Origin: NORP309 sp964352735 | Lineage (GTDB): Bacteria > Pseudomonadota > Gammaproteobacteria > Xanthomonadales > Marinicellaceae | NCBI GenBank assembly: GCA_964352735.1 | Contig: CAYGTC010000002.1 | Coordinates: forward strand, 1 to 64,000 | Length of the DNA stretch: 64,000 nucleotides | Direction of reading: 5' to 3' | Shown here: piece by piece, positions 36,924-46,033 of the stretch | Position numbering within the stretch: position 1 is the stretch's first letter | Layout of the letters: every line of letters starts with the position of its first letter | The notes under the pieces: model-generated | Told to the model about the DNA's origin: nothing | The model's input: only the letters and a program-made list of their open reading frames with translations | The model's database searches: none | Program-made: the position numbers and the translations under genes

Positions 36924-38699
36924 TTAATTATTTGCGCTTCTTACCACAAAAACATTATCTGATATTTCTCTACCAATTCTGGTGTTTCTGCGGATGATGT
37001 CTGATAATTTTGTTTGACGAATCATTCTTTGCCTTTCTCTGCTCATATGATTTTGGTACCAAAATCTGTCGCCATCTCTTAAGGCTTCGAATTGTTCAAC
37101 CAAAACTGCAGTGAGTAATTCACCAACCATTGAATCATCGATACTGTCTTCACTTAAGGCGCCTATCCATAAATCAATGTCATTAACACTGCTATAAACT
37201 GAAGCCAATGCTGCTTGCTTCACAGGATCTGAGGTGATATCAGCAAAATCAATGGTTGCTGGCAAACCAAAAGCTTCGCGTACCGCATTATAAGATGGCA
37301 AACCATGATCTCTTCCTCTTTGAATGTTCAGTGCAGCTAAATCAAAACCGCCAGAACCAGGAGGACCGAATAGAAAGTTCCTTACGTCATCAATGATATA
37401 ATTGTCCACTTGTTGGCTGACTTGACTGGCAAGACCTCTTAATAATGGTTCAATTCCGCCCTCTTCTACAAGCCGATTAGGGGCAAAGAAGGCCGACCTT
37501 AAGGGCAAATCACCTGCTTCAATACTGTTACCTTGTCTGTCTAATCTTTTTAATGTCGGACTAAGGGCACTGTGACCATATCGGAAGGTCGCATGAGAAA
37601 ATATATTCGCTATGCTGGCATCAACTTCAGCGTCATAACCTCGATAACGAGCTAAGCTGTTACGACCCAACAACGTCGGTAAATACTCATAGTAAGTTAT
37701 TGCTTGCATCTCCGCAGCCACAATTTCACGTGCACTTTGATATATCTGCTCCCCACTCATATTGGGATTGTCTCGACGAATCCTTCTGGCTTGCCAATTA
37801 TGCTCTCTAACAAATAAGGTATGCATCGCTGTTAATCCGATTTGTTCATTGGCCCTGACATCGCCTGCTACAAATAACTCAGCAGAATCACCACCAGCAT
37901 TTGGCAGGCCTGATTCATTGAATGGTAAAAAATTTCCTTCGCTGACTTTCAAGCGCCCTGTTCCATCATTGGTACGTAATGCATGTGCCCTTTGTTCATC
38001 TGAACCATACACATTTGAAGCATCGATCCAACTGGTTATCTCATTGATTTGTTGGCGTGGATTATCGGTACTTGTGCCTGTATTGAAGTCATAGATTGAA
38101 CGGTTAAAGCTCATTGATTGTTCGCCAGTTTGTGCGGGATCAAAGTATGGATCACCAATGGGCACATCAATATCAGCGTGTTCTGCTGGTTCGACACCAT
38201 CTGATAAAGTGATATCATGATCTAAAAATTGCCCCCATTGCCAAATGAAATCACTGGCATTTTTTTCATTGAGGATAGAAACACTTTGTGCTGAAACAGC
38301 ATTACTTATCGCTCTGGAGCTCGGTCTTGACTGTCCAGATAAACTTGATATACCATCTTCATAATCAGATTTAATCAGCCTTAACAATTGTTGCTCTGCA
38401 CTGCCCATCAACACATCTGATTGATTGTTGTGGGTGCCTTCTATGGTTCTATATCGATTGTTATTTTCTGATTGATTTTGTAAGTCACTTGAAAGTGAGT
38501 TTACTGTTGATTGATCACTTTTTTTTCGATTGATTCTTCTCACGGGTGAAATTAACTTATTCGTATTATCAACATCTGCTTCAAATAGAATTGGATTAAT
38601 CTCAGCTTTACTGATTTCATTTGATATCTCTAGTGAGTTATTTTGAGCGATCGTTGTTGTAGAAACCAACAATAAAATGGTTATTTTATTTTTTTGCAT
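36924..38699 (-). CDS. Secreted animal-type haem peroxidase
   Basis: 591 aa with an N-terminal signal peptide (about 1-19). Belongs to the animal haem peroxidase family (myeloperoxidase/peroxinectin superfamily, found in some marine bacteria): the distal motif QFLDHD with His161, the proximal region HATFRYGHSALSP, and RGRDHGLPSYN near residue 450. It oxidises substrates with hydrogen peroxide outside the cytoplasm; possible roles are halide oxidation or antimicrobial action. Residues 20-95 are low-complexity Ser/Asn/Gln sequence, perhaps a propeptide. It has its own terminator and a long upstream region with a repeated TGTTAA motif. Confidence 0.88.
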   Translation of the reverse strand: MQKNKITILLLVSTTTIAQNNSLEISNEISKAEINPILFEADVDNTNKLISPVRRINRKKSDQSTVNSLSSDLQNQSENNNRYRTIEGTHNNQSDVLMGSAEQQLLRLIKSDYEDGISSLSGQSRPSSRAISNAVSAQSVSILNEKNASDFIWQWGQFLDHDITLSDGVEPAEHADIDVPIGDPYFDPAQTGEQSMSFNRSIYDFNTGTSTDNPRQQINEITSWIDASNVYGSDEQRAHALRTNDGTGRLKVSEGNFLPFNESGLPNAGGDSAELFVAGDVRANEQIGLTAMHTLFVREHNWQARRIRRDNPNMSGEQIYQSAREIVAAEMQAITYYEYLPTLLGRNSLARYRGYDAEVDASIANIFSHATFRYGHSALSPTLKRLDRQGNSIEAGDLPLRSAFFAPNRLVEEGGIEPLLRGLASQVSQQVDNYIIDDVRNFLFGPPGSGGFDLAALNIQRGRDHGLPSYNAVREAFGLPATIDFADITSDPVKQAALASVYSSVNDIDLWIGALSEDSIDDSMVGELLTAVLVEQFEALRDGDRFWYQNHMSRERQRMIRQTKLSDIIRRNTRIGREISDNVFVVRSANN

Positions 38700-38807
38700 A
38701 GTGTTTCCTCATATTATGAGTCATGAAAGGGCTCATGACTTAAGGCCTATGATAGAAATCAATAATGTAAGAATTAAGTATCAAATGTGAAGCATAGGTT
38801 AGTTTTT

Positions 38808-38853
38808 TGTTAAGTGTGTTAAAGTTTTGTAAATGCTGTTAAGGTCGTGTTAA
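38808..38853. promoter_or_regulatory. Five direct repeats TGTWAA with 9/11-bp spacing
   Basis: TGTTAA or TGTAAA begins at 38808, 38817, 38828, 38837 and 38848: spacings 9, 11, 9, 11, so about one helical turn each. Such same-face direct repeats are typical of OmpR/PhoB-type response-regulator sites. They lie 109-154 bp upstream of the peroxidase start codon and 87 bp after the hydrolase stop. Confidence 0.5.
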
Positions 38854-38939
38854 ATTGATGACGATTAAAGCATAAAATCGCCCGTCGATACCATTAAGAA
38901 TTTTTAAAGTAATGAACATCTTGGCTATCAATAATGGTT

Positions 38940-40238
38940 TTATTTTTTGATACGCCAATAAATACCTTCATCTGTAACAACTTTTTTCAAACCAGTGCGT
39001 TGATTGGCTGTCAGATTGTGATTAATCAAATAAAACATGTCAGATAACATAGACCTTTCATCTGCATAATAGGAGTGACCAAGAAAACCTGTTTCAACAT
39101 GGCTGCAGTCAATTGATTCAATGCCATCAATGAGCACAATATCTTTGCCAGAATCCCCTGCTCTGTTGTAACCATGGATTTTTTTGGACGTTTGCAAAGC
39201 AATATCATGTGATGAGGCATATAAAGTGATTGAATCTTGAACTTTCGTCATCGCTGGGGCAATTGTTTTCTTGAAAATTTCTGCATCAATGTCAGGTGCA
39301 GCAAGAATAATGGCTTTAAATTTGTCTTTCAAATGAGGTTTCTTTTGCAGCATAGTGATGTATGAGCGAGTGAAGCCTCTGTTACCCATACTGTGCGCAA
39401 TAATAAAAATATCTTCGGCATCTGATTTTTCAGCATAATCTGTTAAAAATTGTTCAATATTCGGTTCTGACCACCTGATATTGGTCTCGTCTAAAGTATA
39501 TTTTAATGTTTTGTTATGTGATGGCCAGCTGTAAAAAGTAGCTGCACCATCAAAGGTCAAATCATAAGCCATTTGTGCTGTACGTTGCGCAGCTTCTTTA
39601 AAGGAAACGTTATAACCATGAAAAAAGATCAAAGCGGCTTTTCTGTTTGATTTGTTGATGCCTTTTCTTAATTGATCATAAAAATCGTTGTCTTTTAATC
39701 GCACCAAAGTTTTAAGCATAATATGTTTATCCGGGTTTTCGGAAAACTCCAACTTCAGTATTGATGGGGATTCTATTTCACCCATTCTGTGATCTCTTGG
39801 GATACTGACTTTTGTCACGCCATAGTTTATCTCGGTTGATCTATTGGCATCATAGGATTTACTTGGGGATTGATTTTTGATAAAGGCCCTGTCTGTGGCA
39901 TAAAATATGTCCATAACAGCATGATTCTCTTTAGATACATTATCCTCCATTCTGATCAAATCTGGTGAGTTTATGGTGGTTTTAAGTTTGCCAGACGCCT
40001 TGAAAAATGGCACAGCAGCGGCATTAATGTTTATCGATTGTCCAGTCATAGGGTTACGACCCGTTCTGGCCTTTCTTTTTTTTACGTCAAAAGTTCCAAA
40101 GCCTTTAATGTTAAAAGATTCACCCTGTTTTAAACTCAAGGTTAGGTTTTCAATTATAGCATCATATATGTCATGAACTTTTGCCTTGGGAAGACCTGTA
40201 GTTTTCATGATTGATTGAATGAGTTCAGCTTTTTTCAT
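38940..40238 (-). CDS. HU/IHF DNA-binding domain fused to a DUF900-type alpha/beta hydrolase
   Basis: 432 aa in one uninterrupted frame. Residues 1-90 are a complete HU/IHF domain (FNIKGFGTFDVKKRKARTGR, then NPMTGQSI and VPFFKASGKLK). Residues 110-400 are an alpha/beta hydrolase of the DUF900 type: oxyanion region FFHGYNVSF, nucleophile Ser283 in AHSMGNRG, likely Asp316 or Asp318 in APDID and His388 in LGHSYY. No signal peptide, so the hydrolase should be held on the nucleoid. ATG start. The pairing is unusual; the substrate and role are unknown. Confidence 0.85.
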   Translation of the reverse strand: MKKAELIQSIMKTTGLPKAKVHDIYDAIIENLTLSLKQGESFNIKGFGTFDVKKRKARTGRNPMTGQSININAAAVPFFKASGKLKTTINSPDLIRMEDNVSKENHAVMDIFYATDRAFIKNQSPSKSYDANRSTEINYGVTKVSIPRDHRMGEIESPSILKLEFSENPDKHIMLKTLVRLKDNDFYDQLRKGINKSNRKAALIFFHGYNVSFKEAAQRTAQMAYDLTFDGAATFYSWPSHNKTLKYTLDETNIRWSEPNIEQFLTDYAEKSDAEDIFIIAHSMGNRGFTRSYITMLQKKPHLKDKFKAIILAAPDIDAEIFKKTIAPAMTKVQDSITLYASSHDIALQTSKKIHGYNRAGDSGKDIVLIDGIESIDCSHVETGFLGHSYYADERSMLSDMFYLINHNLTANQRTGLKKVVTDEGIYWRIKK

Positions 40239-40557
40239 AATGACTCCATCATTTATGCAAGGGGTGGTTTAAAGGGCTCAGGTTATTGTAATGTAAAATA
40301 GAATATATACCAATGATTGTTTATTTGTCGTTAATGACAATAAATATATGTGTGTATAATAATGAAAAACGCTCAATTAAGTGACTTGGTTAGTTATTAC
40401 TTCAATTACATACAAGATTACAAATTATTAGGTTTGTTATAAATTAACTTAACCAATAAAATTATCAAATTAAAGTACGCAACATTTCATCTTTGACTGT
40501 TAATCCGCTCTGTGTCTCCATGATAATCTGTGGTATAAGCATAACAGGAGAAATGTT
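40239..40557. other. Divergent intergenic region, 319 bp
   Basis: Between the HU-hydrolase gene (leftward) and the SDR gene (rightward), so it must hold promoters for both. AT-rich. An imperfect inverted repeat around 40322-40345 (TTATTTGTC, GACAATAA) is the only structure I see. AGGAG at 40546-40550 is the ribosome site of the next gene. Confidence 0.5.
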
Positions 40558-41724
40558 TTGAAAGATGAAAAATATATAAAAAAATTCACCAGGAGAAAAT
40601 TGATAAAAGACTGCCTTGCTCTCGGATTGAGCTAGCCATTATTGACATCTGGGTTATCGGCCTGCCATTCAAACCATACAAGCAATAATATTAAATTAAA
40701 CATATTAATTTTGGGTGGTACGAGTTTTCTGGGACCTCATCAAATTGCTTATGCATTGTCAAGGGGGCATTCAATCACTACTTTTACCCGTGGTAAAACA
40801 AAACCCTCTATTTATCAGGAGCAATATAAGCAAGTAGAACAACTGATTGGTGACAGATCAAACAACCTGAGTGCATTAGAAGGCAGGCATTGGGATGTTG
40901 TGATTGATAATTCAGGCAGAGACTCTGAATGGACTCGACAATCGGCAAGTTTATTGAAAAATCAGGCCGAGCTCTATGTATATATTTCATCAACAGGTGT
41001 CTATTATCCTTATGTGCAAGCGGATGTCGATGAAAATACGCCTGTTCTGACAAAGGATCCAGTGGTATCTGCGACACAAGACAAAACACAAAAAGATTCA
41101 TATGGCGTCATGAAAGCAAAGTCAGAATTAGCAACCATCAATGCTTTTGGTGAAAGCCGTTCAATCATTGTCAGGCCGACGTATATGATTGGTCCAGCTG
41201 ATCAGACCGATCGATTCATCTATTGGCCAGTGCGCTTATCCAGAGGCGGTGAAATTATGGTTCCAGGTAAACCATCAGATCCAGTCCAGTACATTGATGT
41301 CAGAGATATTTCTGAATGGATTATTAGATTGGCTGAAGATAATCGCAGCGGAATCTATAACGCTGTTGGCCCTAAAAAGCCTCAAAGCATGTCAGGATTT
41401 ATTGATAAAGCCAAAAAATCATTCGATGTGGATTCTCGTTTTTTATTCATTGATGATTATCAATTTTTAGCTGAGAATAAAATTTATGCCGTTATACCTT
41501 GGTTATTGTCAGATGAAAACTTTTATGGATCTGCCCGAATTAACAATACAAAAGCCATTGATTCAGGCCTACAATTCAGAGATATATCAAAATCAATCAA
41601 GGATACGTATCAATGGTGTATATCTGATGCACTCACAGAAGAAAGAAGAAATCAGTTTGAATTAAAACCTGGGTCAATTTTGATGAATGAAAAATCAATA
41701 TTAGAGCGCTGGAAAAATAGATAA
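40558..41724 (+). pseudogene. NAD-dependent epimerase/dehydratase-like (SDR) lipoprotein with an amber stop in its Tat signal
   Basis: Translation should start at TTG 40558, 7 bp after AGGAG. The first 25 codons give a twin-arginine signal (FTRRKLIKDCLALGLS), then TAG at 40633-40635; the frame continues without shift through PLLTSGLSAC, a lipobox, into a full SDR protein. The body has the Rossmann start ILILGGTSFLG, SSTGVYYPY and a C-terminal domain; about 360 residues lie after the stop. A TTG at 40642 could start a protein lacking the export signal. Either the gene is a fresh pseudogene, makes a cytoplasmic form, or relies on suppression. Relatives are Tat-exported lipoproteins that act on sugar nucleotides or similar compounds; the substrate is unknown. 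Confidence 0.75.
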
Positions 41725-41837
41725 CGTTACCTGTAAAGCATTTAGGAATGTGCTGAAGAATTGAATGGGTAACATTTTCTTTTGTCAACATAGAAATCAA
41801 AGTATATTAGGCATAGTCAAAACGGAATAGCGCCCTT

Positions 41838-44414
41838 TTACTGTGTGAAATCATTGAAAAATATGGCATCACTAACCACCTGAAGATTGACCTGTCCAGA
41901 GCTATAGTTCCCGTGATTGTCAGTTACCCAGTAACTAAAATGATCAACGCCAATAAAATCAAAATCTGAAATGTAAGTAACTGTCCCGTTTTGGTTATCA
42001 AAAACGGTTCCATGTGAAGGTTGAATAATTCCATCAATGGTCAAGTTATCAGGTTCAGGGTCAGAGTCATTTAATAACAAATTGATGGTGGTTTCTCTCG
42101 ATGAGGATATTAAAAAATCATCATCCTCAGCAACTGGAGCTTGGCTGTTTAAATTAATCGTTCCTGCTTGAAAAGCATTTCTCCACGCATGAAATTGATT
42201 GCCCAATAAAGCATCTACATCTGGTCCAAGTAACATTTTCATGGCAAATTTATGAATTTGACCTGTCGCTCGTTCTGTAAAGTATTCTTCCACAATGGCA
42301 TAAGGTGTTCCGTCATTGGATCGGTAATAGCCATCAATTTCACAAATACCGATCATGTCTTGGCTTGGGACCCCAATTAAATCGGTTCCAGCTGGGATTG
42401 GCGATGTTCCAATGCTGTCATTTTTTTGACCTGTCCAAAAAACACCAGAGCCCGCAGTGGTTGCTGGAGACAAATATTCATAGATACCATTATTGATGTC
42501 AATAGCGAATTGATTGGATAGCAAATCTTGCGAAGTTAATATTTGGTCAATATTGGCGTCAAATTCTTCCATTTCAACAGCAACATTTTGATAAGACACA
42601 TCAATTAAAGCGTATTGATTGGCTTCTGGAGTAATATCAGGGTTGGTATAGTGTTTACTTAAAATAACACCGGTTGGCACATCTGCAATATTAGCTGTAT
42701 TGATCACCATGTCACTGGTATTGGTACCAAATTCAATGCCAAATGCGGCTGTGCTGAATGCTTCGGGCGTTTTTCCAATGATGTCGAAATTTTCTAATAA
42801 ATAGTGCGAAGTATATTCCATGGCAGCCCCTGCTCTGACTTCCCAGGCTTTAAAGTTTTTAAAATGGCTGTGTATATCGTGTTGTTGGTTAGGGTTGGCT
42901 TTCACAACAAAGACTCCAACTGTTGAAGCAAAACTCTCATTACCATCAAACGATAAAATTGGCGCGTCATCAACAGAAGTATTGGTTCTCCAAGGTAAAG
43001 CTTCAGGTAACATGAAAGCGGAGGAAGGAAACGATAACATTCCTGATCCTCTGTGCAAATAAACAAAACCGTGATTAACGCTTGCGGCTATGTTGTTGAC
43101 ACTCCTAACCATACGGCCTTGAAACCAAAATCCGTCACCAGTACGACCCATATCAAACAATTTACGATCATTACCATTTTTTGGATTAAAAGCACTGTTG
43201 CCTTCAGCTTTTATGGCTAAGTTATTGGTCCAGCTGCCTGTTTCGTTACCTGTTTCAGCGACAAAACCAGCACCAAATGTATCATATGAAATATTGTTAT
43301 GAAAAACAGCGTGACTGTCATGATGAACATAACCCCAGCCTGGTGAACCATAAGCAACATTGCCTATTGCTATGGCTGGTTTTTTTCTTTGATTCGCAAT
43401 ACCTTTGCGATGTAAATGGAAAGAATAACGTCCTCTTACATTGCTGTTGGGTAATATCGGATCAAAGTCTATTGCTTCTCTGGTGAGAAATGACTTATCC
43501 GTTCTTCCCAATTGCCAGAAGGATGCATATCTTACATCAACAACAGCGTCACCCATAAGCATGACATGCCCTCTGCGATGCGTTAAGGTTGTCTCTGGAT
43601 GCTGAGTAGCAAACCTTATGTTTCTTGTGACATTGGCTACAGAAGTTTTTAAATCATCACGGGGCGTAAAATGATCGTATTTCAGTGGTTGATCAAAATG
43701 GACAACATTACCTTCTATTGCCGTGATCAATACCTCTTCATCTTGAGTGCCGTGGTAGCGCACTGCTTGAATACTATTGTCCCATTTCCAGCCCGAATAT
43801 TTGGTGCCTGCAATGATCAATCTATCACCGATAGCCCAATGATTTGGAATCACACTGAACTGAAGTTGAGTATGACCAATCAGCGGATTCTCAGTAACTT
43901 TTAAATGGGTAGTTTTTTTCATGCCATGAATGTGTACATCACCACTGGCAATTAGACCACGGCTTGTTAGGTTTGAATCTCTGACAACATCTATGTCACC
44001 TAAATCCCTAAACAAAATTTCAATTGAAACCGTATCAGCGATTGGTTGGTTTTCTGTGCCAATGATGAGCTGCCCGGTTTCATTAATCAGCAAAGTGTCT
44101 AAAATCAATTGACTGGATTCTGTTCTTGAAAATATAAACGCTCCATCAACACGAATTGCTGTCATTGGAATAGTATTAACCTGATTGTAATGAACAGTTA
44201 TTCCCTCTGGGATATGTACCCAAGCATCTTGAGTTGGAATAATACCGCCTGCCCACGTGCCATTTTCAAACCAAGAACCATTGGCTATTGCAGTGTGAGT
44301 AATGTCTTCATTGTTAATTAAAGCTTTGAGGTTATGATTGTTGTGCACATGTTCTTCAGCACAAACTTGGAGAGTTGTTATTAAAAGTAAAACCAACAAG
44401 GTGAGATTCTTCAT
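41838..44414 (-). CDS. Secreted G8-domain protein with C-terminal cadherin-like repeat
   Basis: 858 aa with a signal peptide (about 1-19, ending VCA). Residues 40-160 form a G8 domain (NGSWFENGTWAGG, the eight-glycine type), followed by about 450 residues likely folded as a right-handed beta-helix, as in CEMIP/TMEM2-like proteins; some of these bind or cut glycans such as hyaluronan. The C-terminus (about 760-850) is a cadherin/VCBS-like repeat (LLLNDSDPEPDNLTIDG). Probably a surface or secreted polysaccharide-active or adhesive protein. Stand-alone gene; ATG start. Confidence 0.8.
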   Translation of the reverse strand: MKNLTLLVLLLITTLQVCAEEHVHNNHNLKALINNEDITHTAIANGSWFENGTWAGGIIPTQDAWVHIPEGITVHYNQVNTIPMTAIRVDGAFIFSRTESSQLILDTLLINETGQLIIGTENQPIADTVSIEILFRDLGDIDVVRDSNLTSRGLIASGDVHIHGMKKTTHLKVTENPLIGHTQLQFSVIPNHWAIGDRLIIAGTKYSGWKWDNSIQAVRYHGTQDEEVLITAIEGNVVHFDQPLKYDHFTPRDDLKTSVANVTRNIRFATQHPETTLTHRRGHVMLMGDAVVDVRYASFWQLGRTDKSFLTREAIDFDPILPNSNVRGRYSFHLHRKGIANQRKKPAIAIGNVAYGSPGWGYVHHDSHAVFHNNISYDTFGAGFVAETGNETGSWTNNLAIKAEGNSAFNPKNGNDRKLFDMGRTGDGFWFQGRMVRSVNNIAASVNHGFVYLHRGSGMLSFPSSAFMLPEALPWRTNTSVDDAPILSFDGNESFASTVGVFVVKANPNQQHDIHSHFKNFKAWEVRAGAAMEYTSHYLLENFDIIGKTPEAFSTAAFGIEFGTNTSDMVINTANIADVPTGVILSKHYTNPDITPEANQYALIDVSYQNVAVEMEEFDANIDQILTSQDLLSNQFAIDINNGIYEYLSPATTAGSGVFWTGQKNDSIGTSPIPAGTDLIGVPSQDMIGICEIDGYYRSNDGTPYAIVEEYFTERATGQIHKFAMKMLLGPDVDALLGNQFHAWRNAFQAGTINLNSQAPVAEDDDFLISSSRETTINLLLNDSDPEPDNLTIDGIIQPSHGTVFDNQNGTVTYISDFDFIGVDHFSYWVTDNHGNYSSGQVNLQVVSDAIFFNDFTQ

Positions 44415-44650
44415 TATTATTTGGCATATTAATTACCATGAAGTGTACACATATTTTTTAGCAATGATACGCTAGATTACATTGTTTATAGCGAGAATGT
44501 GACGAGGTTAACAATCACCGTTTTTACAATAACATTTTATAATATAAATTTAAGTTTGATTTTTAAAAAATGACAAAAAATGTCCACTTGATTCATTGCA
44601 TTACTATGATCTTAAATAAGCGATTTGAAGTGCTTCCAATGTTTAATGCT

Positions 44651-45934
44651 TCAATGCAGTGTATGCAACATTTTTTCATATTTATTTAAATGCTCACTGT
44701 TGTTGACTTTGGCCAGTTCAATAGCTTTGAGAAGTGCTGATTTAGCTTCATCCATTTGATTGATTTCACGATGTGCTAGGCTTAATGTGTACCACCCTCT
44801 GATGTGATTTGGGTTAAGTTTTACATCTTCTTGCATCAAAGAAACAGCATTTTCATAATTTTTACCGTAAAGATAAGATTGCCCCAAATAATAATTGACC
44901 TCCTCTCTGTCTTTGCCCTCTTGTCGAATTAAATTAAGTAATGATTCATGATCTTTTGCATTGTGATATATCCAGGCAAATCTGCTATAAACTATGCTGG
45001 GAACAGAAAACTCAAAACCTAATTTTAGACTATAGTTTTGGTAATACTCTTTGACTTTCTTGTACCCACCAATGGCTTTGACTTGTTCAATAGAATTAAA
45101 AGCATTAAGGTTACCCATTTCTGGCAAGATCCATCCTTGGTATAACTCTGAAATTGATGCAAACATAGTTGGTAAAGCCACTGTAGCATGGCTTTTGTCA
45201 GGGAATTGTTGATGCGTGAATCTTAACCAGTCTGGTTGATTTTCATTGATCATTTTTGCCACAACAGGTATGGTTTTTTGATATTGGTCTTTTTCATTAC
45301 CCTTGGCCAGGTAAAAGTACTTTTTTTGATTGGTTTTTTGACTAAAATAACGCTTTAAATCATTGATTTTTGGTGTGCCTTCCATGTCAATGACAGGACT
45401 GACTGCAAAATAGTTGTTGAATAAGCGATCATTTCTCAACATGATATCTAATACAAAGGACCCACCCAGAGAATGCCCATAGATACTATGAAAGTCTGTG
45501 GTTCGGTAATTTTGCTTGATATAAGGTACCAGTTCAGAATTAATGTAATTAAAAAATTGGATGGCGCCAGGTTCTCTGAGTTCACTTCTTCGGTCTTTTT
45601 GTGCAATGGCAACAATAATCATTTCTTCAGATTGGTGAGAAGACGATAAATCTTTGCTGGCAAGATCAGCCATTCTGATAAAATGATCACCATCAAGCAC
45701 AAATAGAATTGGGTATTTTTTTGAGACCAAGGAATAATTGGCAGGCAAAGAAACATAAAAATCTCTATCGATTTTAAATACCTCAGAATACATGGTGATT
45801 TTTTCTGCGATGACCAAAGGGGTTTTAATGATAGAATCTTTTTTATCATTGGCATGTGTTGCATCACTAAAAAACAAATTAATCAAACACAGCACAAAAA
45901 ATATTCTTGTCATAACAAACTTACCTACACTCAA
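44651..45934 (-). CDS. Secreted esterase (IroE/esterase-D-like) with C-terminal TPR
   Basis: 427 aa. Signal peptide LCLINLFFSDATHA; ATG codon 8 (MTRIFF) is an equally good start. The alpha/beta hydrolase part covers about 40-290, with FVLDGDHF and nucleophile Ser155 in YGHSLGGSF. The family includes siderophore and ester hydrolases and enzymes of unknown substrate. The last 130 residues contain TPR-like repeats (YLYGKNYENAVSLMQED, AHREINQMDEAKSALLKAIE). Likely periplasmic. Confidence 0.82.
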   Translation of the reverse strand: MSVGKFVMTRIFFVLCLINLFFSDATHANDKKDSIIKTPLVIAEKITMYSEVFKIDRDFYVSLPANYSLVSKKYPILFVLDGDHFIRMADLASKDLSSSHQSEEMIIVAIAQKDRRSELREPGAIQFFNYINSELVPYIKQNYRTTDFHSIYGHSLGGSFVLDIMLRNDRLFNNYFAVSPVIDMEGTPKINDLKRYFSQKTNQKKYFYLAKGNEKDQYQKTIPVVAKMINENQPDWLRFTHQQFPDKSHATVALPTMFASISELYQGWILPEMGNLNAFNSIEQVKAIGGYKKVKEYYQNYSLKLGFEFSVPSIVYSRFAWIYHNAKDHESLLNLIRQEGKDREEVNYYLGQSYLYGKNYENAVSLMQEDVKLNPNHIRGWYTLSLAHREINQMDEAKSALLKAIELAKVNNSEHLNKYEKMLHTLH

Positions 45935-46033
45935 AAGAAATTAGAATCAATAAAACAAATATAGTTCCACATAATCAACAAATGTTTTTGGGCAGTTTAT
46001 CACATTCAATAATTTCTTGAAAGAAAGCTATTC

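Noticed and set aside
38940..40238. HU-hydrolase fusion as two genes joined by a frameshift error
   Set aside because: The frame is continuous, the linker is protein-like and no second start with a ribosome site lies between the domains.
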